A stretch of 64,000 nucleotides of DNA from Nymphaea colorata (Eukaryota; Streptophyta; Magnoliopsida; Nymphaeales; Nymphaeaceae). Shown here in pieces: positions 33,949-43,233 of the stretch; the first letter of the stretch is position 1, and each line of letters begins with the position of its first letter. The notes below the pieces were generated by a model. It did no database searches. It saw nothing but the letters and a program-made list of their open reading frames with translations, and was not told where the DNA came from. The stretch is from positions 3,591,544 to 3,655,543 of the forward strand of contig NC_045151.1 in NCBI RefSeq assembly GCF_008831285.2, given 5' to 3'. The position numbers and the translations under genes are program-made.

Positions 33949-36477
33949 ATGGCAGAAGAGATGACTTGCAAGATCGATGCTGCCTTTGACTCGGGCAGTC
34001 ATACCAAGAGCGAGAACTTGCCTGTTCAAGTCACCTCCATTCGGCTGAACAAAGACAACTATCTCTCTTGGTCTGCTGCACTTGAAATAGGGATTACCAG
34101 TCGCGGTCGTCTTCCGTATATCACTGGGGAGAAACCTGCACCTTCTAAAACGGATCCACAATGGGCGACTTGGGCGTTGGAAGATAGCCAAGTTAAAGTA
34201 TGGATCATTAGTTCTGTTTCCGCTGATATTCAGCCCCTGATCTTGCGTAAGTCGACTGCATATGACATGTGGACTGTGCTTGCAAGGATGTATGGCCGTA
34301 AAAAGAGAGTCTTGCGCACGTACCAAATCAAACGTGGCATCTACTCCCTTAAACAGGGTGACTTGTCTATGGCATCCTTCTTTGCCGCCCTAAAGACTAA
34401 ATGGGAGGAACTGGACTATCATGTGAATGATGACTGGCATTGTGGTTCTAATCATGCCCTGTACTGGGAAAAAGAATGGATGGACCGGACCTTCATTTTC
34501 CTTGGAGGATTACGTGATGAATTTGAATCCATTAGGAGCCAAATTCTAAACTGTGATGAGATTCCTGGGATTGAGGAGGTGTATGCCCGGGTAGAATCTG
34601 AGGAACAACGTCGCCAAGTCATGCATATTGACTCCAGCCAGGGGAGTTCTCCCTCAGCGTTTGTTAGCCGTGCCTCTGGGACTGGACAACGTCATGTTCG
34701 GCGTTGTAGTCATTGTAACAAGTTGGGGCATTCTGTGGATTTCTGTTGGGATATTCATCCTGAGAAGAGACTTGTTCGTGGTCGTCCTCCTTCTAGTCAG
34801 CGAGGGTCGTCTGTGCCTGACTCTAGTCAAGGTAATTCGTCACATGTTGAAAAATCAAAGCTTTCCTCTGAGCAAATCAAGGAGCTGCAAGCTTATATCA
34901 GCCGGCTTTCTACTACACAAGAGAAAACTTCCACGACCGAGGGAGCTAAGTTAGCTCAAGCTCTTGTGGCCACAAGTGATCAAGGTAATCCCTCCCATGG
35001 TGATTGGATTGTTGACAGTGGGGCTACACATCATATGACAGGGGATCCTAAGTTGTTTCAAGAATACAAATTGTCTTCAGGGCAGCAACGCGTGTCTATG
35101 GCTGATGGGTCTTCTATCTCTGTGGCTGGAAAATGGAGTTTGTCCTTGTTAAATAAATATTGTCTGCATAATGCTCTTCATGTTCCCAGTATTCCTGTGA
35201 ACTTGTTATCTGTCAGCAGTATTACCAAAGAACTAAATTGTAATCTGATTTTCTCGGCTGACCATTGTTTTCTACAGGACTTGGCGACGGGGAAGAAGAT
35301 TGGGATTGGTTCGGTTATTGATGGGCTCTACAGACTGCCCGTGCAAGTTGCGTCTGCATTGATTTCAGCCACTAGTGGACAGTTGTCAGGTGTGGACGAC
35401 AGGTCTATCATTATGCGATGGCACGAGCGTCTTGGACATCTCCCATTCCAGTTGATCAAGAAGTTGTTTCCTAGACTTTTTACGTTTGTTTCCATTGACT
35501 CCTTCACATGTGAAGTGTGTCAGTTGGCTAAGCATGTCAGGGCTTCGTACCCTATTTCTTTCAATAAAACCACCCGTCCATTTGCTTTGGTTCATTCTGA
35601 TGTTTGGGGTCCTTCGGGAGTACGCACGTGTCGTGGTTTTCATTATTTTATGACTCTTATTGATGACTACTCCCGTTGTACGTTCGTGTACCTGTTGAAA
35701 GAACGTAGTGACGTTCCGGTCATAGTAAAAAATTTTGTGGCTTTTGTTGAGACTCAGTTTCAGACCTCTGTTCAGGCTTTCCGCACTGATAATGCTAGAG
35801 AGTATGTCTCTCAATCTCTAGATGATTTCTTGAAGAGTAAGGGTATTGTTCATGAAACGTCCTGTAGTTACACACCTCCCCAAAATGGCGTGGCTGAACG
35901 TAAGAATCGCCATTTATTAGATGTCACTCGGGCTATTATGTTCCATCGGCAGCTTCCTAAGCGCTACTGGGGTGATGCATTTCTCACTAGTGCCTACCTT
36001 ATTAATCGTATGCCTACCCGTGTGTTGCAGGGTCATTCCCCATATTCTATGTTGTGGCCCACTCAGAATCCCTGGCCTCTTACTCCTCGGGTGTTTGGGT
36101 GTGTCTGTTTTGTTCATGACCATAGTCTCACCCTCAAGAAACTTGACCCTCGGTCTATCAAGGCTGTCTTCCTGGGGTATTCCTCCACTCAGAAGGGATA
36201 CAAATGTGTTGATCCTACCACTTCTAAAGTCTATGTCTCCCGGGATGTTACCTTTCATGAGCATGAGGCGTACTTTCCTGTGAATCCTCTTCAGGGGGAA
36301 TGTCTAGGGAACAGTAGTGAAGAGTATTCCTCAAATCAATTGATTCAGTTTATGGATTTCTTGGATTACAAGGTTAGTCACAGTGTGGCAGACAAAGTCA
36401 GAGATGGTAGAGACAGTCACACGGACGGGGGCCTTGTTGTCAATCAGTCCACAGCTCGTGATCACTTGTTTGGCTAG
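33949..36477 (+). CDS. Outer copia gag-protease-integrase frame
   Basis: Open from ATG 33949 (MAEEMTCK) to TAG 36475-36477, 842 codons. In order: GAG with LNKDNYLSW at about residue 30; zinc knuckle CSHCNKLGHSVDFC at about 253-266; protease DSGATHH with the catalytic Asp at about 356; integrase zinc finger (H at about 492, CEVC at about 521-524); and DDE residues at about 550, 613 and 649, the last two with the canonical 35-residue spacing (TDNARE to AERKNR). Unlike the inner copy it has no internal stop. The closing TAG falls in the non-conserved linker before RT, where the inner element has CAG (LFGQ versus LFG-stop). A single C-to-T change would explain it. Frame and domains continue directly after it. 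Confidence 0.96.
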   Translation: MAEEMTCKIDAAFDSGSHTKSENLPVQVTSIRLNKDNYLSWSAALEIGITSRGRLPYITGEKPAPSKTDPQWATWALEDSQVKVWIISSVSADIQPLILRKSTAYDMWTVLARMYGRKKRVLRTYQIKRGIYSLKQGDLSMASFFAALKTKWEELDYHVNDDWHCGSNHALYWEKEWMDRTFIFLGGLRDEFESIRSQILNCDEIPGIEEVYARVESEEQRRQVMHIDSSQGSSPSAFVSRASGTGQRHVRRCSHCNKLGHSVDFCWDIHPEKRLVRGRPPSSQRGSSVPDSSQGNSSHVEKSKLSSEQIKELQAYISRLSTTQEKTSTTEGAKLAQALVATSDQGNPSHGDWIVDSGATHHMTGDPKLFQEYKLSSGQQRVSMADGSSISVAGKWSLSLLNKYCLHNALHVPSIPVNLLSVSSITKELNCNLIFSADHCFLQDLATGKKIGIGSVIDGLYRLPVQVASALISATSGQLSGVDDRSIIMRWHERLGHLPFQLIKKLFPRLFTFVSIDSFTCEVCQLAKHVRASYPISFNKTTRPFALVHSDVWGPSGVRTCRGFHYFMTLIDDYSRCTFVYLLKERSDVPVIVKNFVAFVETQFQTSVQAFRTDNAREYVSQSLDDFLKSKGIVHETSCSYTPPQNGVAERKNRHLLDVTRAIMFHRQLPKRYWGDAFLTSAYLINRMPTRVLQGHSPYSMLWPTQNPWPLTPRVFGCVCFVHDHSLTLKKLDPRSIKAVFLGYSSTQKGYKCVDPTTSKVYVSRDVTFHEHEAYFPVNPLQGECLGNSSEEYSSNQLIQFMDFLDYKVSHSVADKVRDGRDSHTDGGLVVNQSTARDHLFG

Positions 36478-38247
36478 GTGTACACCAGGAAGAAGACAGA
36501 TGTGGTTGAGAATGTTGATATAACCAATCTCAATCCTGTGAGTTCCCCGAATGACCCAAGTCAAATCGATGAAGAGCTTCCTATAGCCTTGCGCAAGGGC
36601 ACCAGGTCATGTACTTCTCATCCTATTCTGAGATTTGTCTCTTATGCGAAACTTAGTAAGGATTACAAATGCTTTATTACATCCTTGTCTAAGTCTGTGA
36701 TTCCCAGGTGTGTGGAAGATGCTAGAGAGGATCCTAAATGGCTACATGCCATGACAGAGGAGATGGAGGCCTTGGCGAAGAATGATACTTGGGAAGTAGT
36801 TGATATTCCCAAGGGGACTCATTTAGTTGGTTCCAAGTGGGTGTTCAATGTGAAATACAAACCGGATGGCACCGTGGAGAGGTATAAGGCTCGTCTTGTT
36901 GCAAAGGGATTCAGCCAAAAATATGGTATTGATTACCTTGAAACCTTTGCCCCTGTTGCTAAACTGAAAACTGTGAGGGTCGTCTTAGCACTTGCAGTGC
37001 AAAAGAAGTGGAGCATGGATCAGCTTGATGTCAAGAATGCCTTCTTGAACGGCTATCTACAAGAAGAGGTCTACATGAGCATGCCTCCTGGATATGTTCA
37101 AAGCAGAAAATGTTGTCATCTCAAGAAAGCCTTGTATGGGTTAAAGCAGTCTCCTAGAGCATGGTTTGAAAGGCTGAGGATAGTGATGAAGACTAATGGA
37201 TACAAACAGGGAAATGGTGATCACACCTTATTCATTAAGCAGAGAAATGGCCTGGTGAGTCTTCTTCTTGTGTATGTTGATGATATGATAGTCACAGGTG
37301 ACGATGAAGAAGAAAAAAGGAAGATGAAGGAAAGGTTAGCTGTCGAATTTGATCTTAAAGATTTGGGTAAACTAAGGTACTTTCTGGGAATCGAGATTGC
37401 TCGGTCAGAGACAGGGCTTGTTATGAGCCAAAGGAAATACACTCTGGATCTTTTAAAGGAGACAGGCAAACTTGGATGTAGGCCATTTCTAACTCCAATG
37501 GAGTATGGTTCAAAGATAAGCATCAAAACTGGCAACATCCTTGATGAGGAAGGAAAAGGGAGGTATCAGAGGCTGGTTGGTAAGCTCATCTATCTTATTC
37601 TTACTCGCCCTGATATTACGTATGCTGTGAATGTGTTGAGTCAGTTTATGCATGCGCCTACTGATTGTCACTGGAAGAGTGCAGAAAGAGTGTTGGGGTA
37701 CCTAAAGAATGACCCAGGGAAAGGATTACTCTATACTCAGCAAGACCAACTTAATATTGAAGGATACTCTGACGCAGATTGGGCAGGATGCACTGATACT
37801 AGGAGGTCTACCACAGGGTACTGCATCTTTCTGAGGGGTAACCTGGTTGTATGGAGAAGTAAAATGCAAGAAGTTTGCTCTAGATCCAGTGCTGAGGCTG
37901 AATACAGGGCTGTGGCTATGGGAGTTACAGAAATGCTATGGTTAAAGATTCTCCTAGCGGATATTGGAGTTGAAACGGAAGAAAAGATGAAGATGTACTG
38001 TGACAACAAGTCTGCGATTAACCTTGCAAACAATCCCGTCCTTCATGACAGAACTAAACATGTGGAGATTGATCGCCATTTCATACGGGAACGTATAGAT
38101 TCCAAGGAGTTGATCCTGCCGTACATGAAGTCTGAAGATCAAATTGCCGATGTTTTGACCAAAGCCTTATGTACATCTCAATTCGAGAAAAATGTGAGCA
38201 AGCTTGGCATTTTTGACATGTATGCCAAGCTTGAGGGGGAGTGTTAG
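36478..38247 (+). CDS. Outer copia reverse transcriptase-RNase H frame
   Basis: In the same frame as the gag-integrase part and separated only by the TAG at 36475-36477. It has no ATG of its own at the start, so expression would need stop readthrough. RT motifs present are LVGSKWVFNVKYKPDG, QLDVKNAFLNGYL, SPRAWFERL and YVDD (37273-37284). RNase H motifs are SDADWAG near 37764, SSAEAEYRAV, CDNKSAINLANN and EIDRHFIRERID. The stop TAG (38245-38247) lies in the first six bases of the 3' LTR, as in the inner element. Every catalytic motif looks intact. Confidence 0.96.
   Translation: MYTRKKTDVVENVDITNLNPVSSPNDPSQIDEELPIALRKGTRSCTSHPILRFVSYAKLSKDYKCFITSLSKSVIPRCVEDAREDPKWLHAMTEEMEALAKNDTWEVVDIPKGTHLVGSKWVFNVKYKPDGTVERYKARLVAKGFSQKYGIDYLETFAPVAKLKTVRVVLALAVQKKWSMDQLDVKNAFLNGYLQEEVYMSMPPGYVQSRKCCHLKKALYGLKQSPRAWFERLRIVMKTNGYKQGNGDHTLFIKQRNGLVSLLLVYVDDMIVTGDDEEEKRKMKERLAVEFDLKDLGKLRYFLGIEIARSETGLVMSQRKYTLDLLKETGKLGCRPFLTPMEYGSKISIKTGNILDEEGKGRYQRLVGKLIYLILTRPDITYAVNVLSQFMHAPTDCHWKSAERVLGYLKNDPGKGLLYTQQDQLNIEGYSDADWAGCTDTRRSTTGYCIFLRGNLVVWRSKMQEVCSRSSAEAEYRAVAMGVTEMLWLKILLADIGVETEEKMKMYCDNKSAINLANNPVLHDRTKHVEIDRHFIRERIDSKELILPYMKSEDQIADVLTKALCTSQFEKNVSKLGIFDMYAKLEGEC
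38230..38241 (+). other. Outer polypurine tract
   Basis: CTTGAGGGGGAG, identical to the inner tract and likewise inside the pol frame, directly before the 3' LTR. Confidence 0.9.
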
Positions 38248-38518
38248 AATATCTTGTATAGGGAACCGGGTCTGGATATGGACCCGGTCCCATGGGCGCG
38301 GGTACCGAGGGTGGCTCGGTACCCTAGGCGGGCCTCCCTCTTATATTATCTCACTTATTGTGTAATTGTTGATTAAGTGAAAATAACATTCTCTCTCCTA
38401 GGGTTGCGGTCTTTCCCCTAGGTTAGAGCTTCTCCGTGGTTTTTCACCTCTTACTGAGGTTTTCCACGTATAACGTGTGTTTCTTCTCCATTATCTTCTT
38501 GCGTTGCTTGTTTCTACA
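38242..38518 (+). repeat. Outer 3' LTR, uninterrupted
   Basis: 277 bp, TGTTAG...TCTACA. It includes hairpins ACCGGGTC/GACCCGGT (38265-38288) and GGGTACCGAG/CTCGGTACCC (38300-38324). It is followed by GTTTC (38519-38523). Confidence 0.97.
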
Positions 38519-40301
38519 GTTTCTAACACTTATATTCCTGCTGGTTTGTTCTTTTCAGGTTTTCGGAGAAGTAGCAGAAGGATTTAATACTTTGAGAAGA
38601 ATAAATGAGGCATGTGTTGATGAAAGCAGCAGGCCATTCAAAAACATTCGGTTTGCTTTCATATTTTTTTTATTCATGTGGACATTTTAAAGACTCTTTT
38701 TCATGTATCTCTCTTTATTTTTGTTTCATTGTAGACAACAGAGTCAAACATACTTATATACTGGATGACCCATTTGATGATCCTCCTCAGTTAGCTGAAC
38801 TAATTCCTCAGGCCTCCCCTGAAGGGAAGCCTCCTGATGAGGTAAATATCATATTGCTGAATTCGTCTAGTCTAGCACCTGGCGTACTGTCGCTGTTGAA
38901 AATTCATGTTCTAGAAGATCTTTGATCAGTTAGTGCATGTGATTGCCTATATCAATGCAATAGATGTCTTCTGACTTTCACTTGCTTTTCATGCATTCCT
39001 CTCACGACTTAGGTCTTCAATATAGTTGCATGGTTAAGACATTGATCACAGTGTAAACTCATTGTGTAAAAGATGGATGGTACATTAGCATTGTGTAATG
39101 GACTATAGTGCCATTGCAGGCTTGCAGCAGCTCATGAAGGGCATGATCTAGAAAAGAGGTCAACTGGATGCACAAAGAACAGAAGCTCAAAAAACTTTTT
39201 TTCTTTTTTTTTTGGGAAATCATGTTATTTGAAAGACAAATTCAATTTGTTGTTCTTGAGTTGCATGGAAAGTCATAATTTTCATGGGGGGTTATCCCTT
39301 CTTTACCTGCAAAGAAAGTGGGGCTAGCTGTTTTCAACCAACTCGACTAAAGCAAATATAAGTCCAAGAGACAATGGTGTTTCTGCTGGCGAAGGCAAAA
39401 ACATTGCCAAGACTTGTGAAAATTGGATTTAATTCCCTTAGCAGGAGCTTGTTTCTTACGAGCATAGGACACAGAAGAAGCTTTCCTTGTATGTGATGTA
39501 ATAGCTGATCGATAATAAAACTTACGAGTTATGAGTACTACTCTGTCATATTACTTGTCTGCACTTCCTGAAGTTCTTGTATAGTAATTCATCCCTTTCT
39601 TGGACCGAGTATTACAGATTGATGATGTACGTCTAGAGGATGACTGGGTGCCTTTAGATGAGACAATGGACCCTGCACAGCTCGAGGAATCTATGCGTGA
39701 AAAGGAAGCTCATTCTCATGCAGTTGTCCTTGAAATGGTATGACACAGATATTTGTGGATTCTGGCATAGTGAAAATCTTGTTCCTTTATTGGAAGGGAA
39801 AGAAGCTGGCGATTTTGACGTTAGTTTGTAAACCTAACAGATAGGAGATATTCCTGATGCTGAAATAAAGCCCCCAGAAAATGTGTTGTTTGTCTGCAAA
39901 CTTAACACTGTTACACAAGTGAGCACAAAATTAGTTCACTCCAAGTTCTGTGCATCTGATGTTCAGCAAGTTTGTGTTGCATTTAGTGAAAATCGAAATT
40001 GTTGATACAATATCATTATGGTCTGTGATGCTTTACATGATAAATCCTTTTTTTTTAGACCTCTACTAGTTTTTGCTGTAGTTGAAGTTGAATACATACC
40101 TGTTTACAATTGAATATGATAAACTGCAGGATGATGATCTTGAGATTATCTTCTCGCGTTTTGGGAAAGAAACATCGTAAGTGCTGAATACAGATGAAAT
40201 CTTCTGTTCTATCTGCTGAACCTATGCTTCATATCCATTCACAACTTTGTGGTCATTCCCCATGCAGGGCTGACATAATCCGTGATTATAAAACTGGTGA
40301 C

Positions 40302-40948
40302 TAATTAGGGAGTCTGGCAGACTAGTTGCTGGTTTGAAGCACAAGTTGGTTAATAACCGACTCAACCAACTAGTCTGACTAGTCCACTAACTTGTCTAGG
40401 TTTCGACGACTAAGTTATAGTCTTAGAGATATGATATAAAACTTTAATTGTTGACATGATTGTACATTGAAATATCACATAATACATGGTTCATCATTTA
40501 CCTTGGTTTAGCAGTTTAATTTAATGTCTATGAGTCTGATTTGGCTACTCCTGGGATGTTTGTAACAGCTATTGTTTTGCTAACTTTGTACTGACTAGAT
40601 ATTTGAACATTATGTAACCAGAAACTGCATATTGACTTGGTCGCTTTCTTTGATTTTTATTCCTCCCTTTTCTTGATCACTGAATATGGGCCTAAGAATT
40701 ATATCATACTCTATTTATTTATCCCTGACCATACTTAAGTTTTTCTAAAAGAAAACTGTGTAAGAATCTCTTCATGTCAATGTTTTGTCTTAATACTAGA
40801 ACTCTGGTGAAAAGTCCACATGCATGAGGTCATTCCTTTGATATTACCAATTGTATGTAGTGTAGCCTGTTGTTTTTTCTTTTTTTTATTCTGAGTGCCT
40901 TCCAGCAACAATGCATATGTGAATGCCTGTGATTATGTATATTTGCAG
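40302..40948. other. CYP59: Disrupted RRM intron/exon region of CYP59 fragment A
   Basis: The short RRM strand expected between KTGD and EFE is not found here. Instead there is an insertion-like stretch with repeated GACTAGT/ACTAGTC motifs (about 40310-40400), then ordinary AT-rich sequence. No other gene seen. Confidence 0.5.
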
Positions 40949-41047
40949 AATTTGAAACTCAAGAGGCTTGTGAAGCTTCATATTTGAAGGTAAATATAAT
41001 GATCTTTAGTTACATTATGCTTAAGTTATTTGCTAAACACTACTTTC

Positions 41048-41076
41048 CTCTTTCTCTCTCTCTCTCTCTCTCTCTT
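41048..41076. repeat. (CT)n microsatellite
   Basis: About 12 CT units in intron-like sequence after the last recognisable CYP59 exon of fragment A. Confidence 0.9.
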
Positions 41077-41518
41077 CTGTTATTTGTGGTCATGTTGTCT
41101 AAAGTCTGAAGGTGTAAAGCCTATTCTATATGTTAAAAGCTGTTGAGCTTTTCAACTTGGATTATGTATTAATGCATAAATGACAAGGAATACTATTCTT
41201 GCTTGTGGACAAGAATGGGCCTAATAATGGATGGCAGCCATGGGTGTGAACCTTAGTTTACCAATTTAGTGTTGAAGATCACCACTAATAACAATAAAGT
41301 AGTGCAGCTTTCATGTACGCTTTTTCTTTGCATGCTAAATCCTGAGTACCAAATGGAAGTTGCAGTCCTTATACATTATATCCTTCCATGCACTGTGCAT
41401 GCATGCCCATGGGAGACATGTTCCTTTTGATATTCTTAGTTTCAGTCTTTGAGCAAGGCCCTTTTCTCCAGGTAAGAGATTTTCCTTTGTCTTCCTTAAC
41501 CATTTTGTTGCCTATGAC

Positions 41519-41612
41519 TAAGCTTGGGCATCGGGCCGGGCCACAGCTCGTAACTGCAGCCCAAGCTCGGCCCAACACCCGAAACCCGAGCCTGGGCCCG
41601 GCCTGGTAAACA

Positions 41613-41645
<33 letters not shown>

Positions 41646-41848
41646 ATATAATTAATCATAATAAAATTTATATCAAAATAATATTAAAAAAAAAAACATA
41701 CCGGGTCGAATTGGGGCCCGTCTAGCTAACCCGGGCTGGCTCGATAAGTAATCGGGCTGGCCCGGTATGCTTTTTTGGGCCCAAACCAGGGCCCGATCGG
41801 GCCGGGTACCAAGTACCCATTGGGCACCTGGCTCGTTGCCCAGCCTTA
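41519..41848. mobile_element. hAT-like MITE with 8-bp duplication
   Basis: Left terminus TAAGCTTGGGCA, right terminus read inward TAAGGCTGGGCA. Flanks are CCTATGAC (41511-41518) and CCTCTGAC (41849-41856), an 8-bp duplication with one mismatch. The subterminal regions are GGGCC/CGGGCC-rich with an (AT)n core. 330 bp with no coding. It lies downstream of CYP59 fragment A, near where the gene's next exons would be expected. Confidence 0.85.
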
Positions 41849-41943
41849 CCTCTGACAAGGTTGACAAATGTAGGGATAGAAATAGAACAGGCCAAACCTA
41901 GCCTTAATTGGAGCCTGCCCCATTTAGCGAATATGATTGCCAG

Positions 41944-43224
41944 CTATGTCACATGGGTACGGGTACGGGTACGGGTACGGGTATGGGTGCCGGTGCGGGT
42001 ACGGGTACGGACCATTTTTAAAAAACTTGGGTACGGGGGTACGGCCGTACACACACATATATATGTCAAAAAATTTCAAACAGAATAACATATTCACACA
42101 TATATATATCAAAAATTACAAACAGAATTACATATTGTCATATTCATAAATCATAATCCAAAATTTATCAATCTTGATTTTCTCATTATCCTCAGTCTCA
42201 TAATTAACATTCAAAATACATTAGCTTTGTTGATTTTCATTCTCCTCAGTTGCATCATCAAGATTAGAAGGAACAACAGTTCCAAATAGACTTCCAGTAG
42301 AGATGAGAAATCTATAACTCCAAACACTCTATAAAGTACAAAGACGACGCCATTAGACGCTAGCAAAACGCCTATCATCGTGTTAGTTTGTCACTGATGC
42401 CAAAAATTGGTGTGAAGGCAGTTCATGGGGCATATGCACGTGCCTCTGGCAAGCGGGAGACACAAGCAGATCAGACGGGCCATCTTTGCTTGCCAACTAC
42501 TTGTCGTTGTTCATATTACTAAACTTACAAAAATCCCTATTTCAGACAGTTTTACATAGAAAATGGGGAAAGCAAAAGGAATAAGATAAACTCTTGATTC
42601 GATTTTGATCCTGATACATCATAAGATAAAAAGGGATGGAATTGTGGTAGACCGGCGAGGATAAACTAGAACTTCTAAAAATCAAATCCCCATACTTCAG
42701 TCTAAGGGTTTCGAGCAGTAGGAGAGGGCTTCCGGCAAGTGTGCAGGGGTGGTCGCAGTCACCGTCGGCGGTCATCACCGACGGTGAAGGCAGGGGTGGA
42801 GCCGATGAAAATGAAAAGAAAAATGAAAAAAGGAAAAAAAAATACCGTGACAGTCGCCGTTGCCGTCTCCGGTCGCAATCGCCGCTGTCGCTGCACACTC
42901 GCCGGAAGTCGTCACCAGTCGCCGCTGCCATCACTCGGTGAGAGGTAAGAACAGAGGAACGAATGTTTTAAGGGTTTCGTTTCTTTTTTTTGTAACGTTA
43001 AAATGGTTTTAAAAGTTAAAATCAAATTAATCTTTAAAAATAAAAACGGATGGATTTGAACTCCGTCAAAGTTGACCGTATCGAAAAATAGACGGATACA
43101 GCCTTCGGTACGTTGACCGTACCTGGTACGGTCAACGCCACACCATGCCATACCCAAGCCCGTACCGGTGTCGTACCGGTACCAGACGGGTACTCCACCC
43201 TCATAGCCGTACCCGTGTATCATA
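41944..43224. mobile_element. Non-autonomous TIR element, 1.28 kb, 9-bp duplication
   Basis: GATTGCCAG occurs at both borders (41935-41943 and 43225-43233). The inner edges are inverted repeats: left CTATGTCACATGGGTACGG, right read inward TATGATACACGGGTACGG. The subterminal left side is a GGGTAC hexamer run. A 9-bp duplication suits a MULE (Mutator-like) element; an hAT origin is possible if the true duplication is 8 bp. The interior has a GC-rich segment (about 42640-42945) unlike the AT-rich rest, which may be captured gene DNA. No transposase domain seen. Confidence 0.7.
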
Positions 43225-43233
43225 GATTGCCAG

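Larger units (their letters stand above)
27801..38518 (+). mobile_element. Outer Ty1/copia LTR retrotransposon, host of the nest
   Basis: Full-length element with 277-bp LTRs, a Met-tRNA primer-binding site, one gag-pol frame broken by one stop, a polypurine tract and a 5-bp GTTTC duplication. Its 5' LTR is split by the inner element at 27930-33406 (inner element plus one TSD copy). Without that insertion the two LTR halves (129 + 148 bp) equal the 277 bp of the 3' LTR exactly. I count 6 substitutions between the LTRs. It lies in the same orientation as the CYP59 fragment, within its intron. Confidence 0.97.
27732..40989 (+). pseudogene. CYP59: CYP59-like cyclophilin/RRM gene fragment A, split by retrotransposons
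   Basis: This is a partial multidomain cyclophilin of the CYP59/PPIL4 type. In plants that protein is a nuclear prolyl isomerase with an RRM, linked to RNA polymerase II and pre-mRNA processing. Exon pieces in order are: HT plus donor (27732-27737); VFGEVAEGF to PFKNIR (38559-38650); VKHTYILDDPFDDPPQLAE (38742-38841); IDDVRLEDDWVPLDE and onward (39618-39737); [20 protein letters not shown] (39841-39918), the RRM start; DDDLEIIFSRFGKE (40130-40176); ADIIRDYKTGD (40268-40301); EFETQEACEASYLK (40949-40989). Most borders are GT/AG and phases agree. The intron at 27738-38558 holds the 10.7-kb copia nest. The fragment lacks all exons before HT, hits TAA at 40302 after KTGD, and lacks the expected RRM piece before EFE and everything after YLK. 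It is therefore almost certainly non-functional as a full protein. Confidence 0.88.

Noticed and set aside
36475-36477. Programmed stop-codon readthrough in the outer copia
   Set aside because: The following bases do not match the known CARYYA readthrough context, and the inner element has CAG there. A point mutation is simpler.
41955-42020. GGGTAC hexamer run resembling interstitial telomere repeats
   Set aside because: The plant telomere unit is TTTAGGG. This run is GGGTAC and forms the terminal region of a TIR element with its mirror at the other end.
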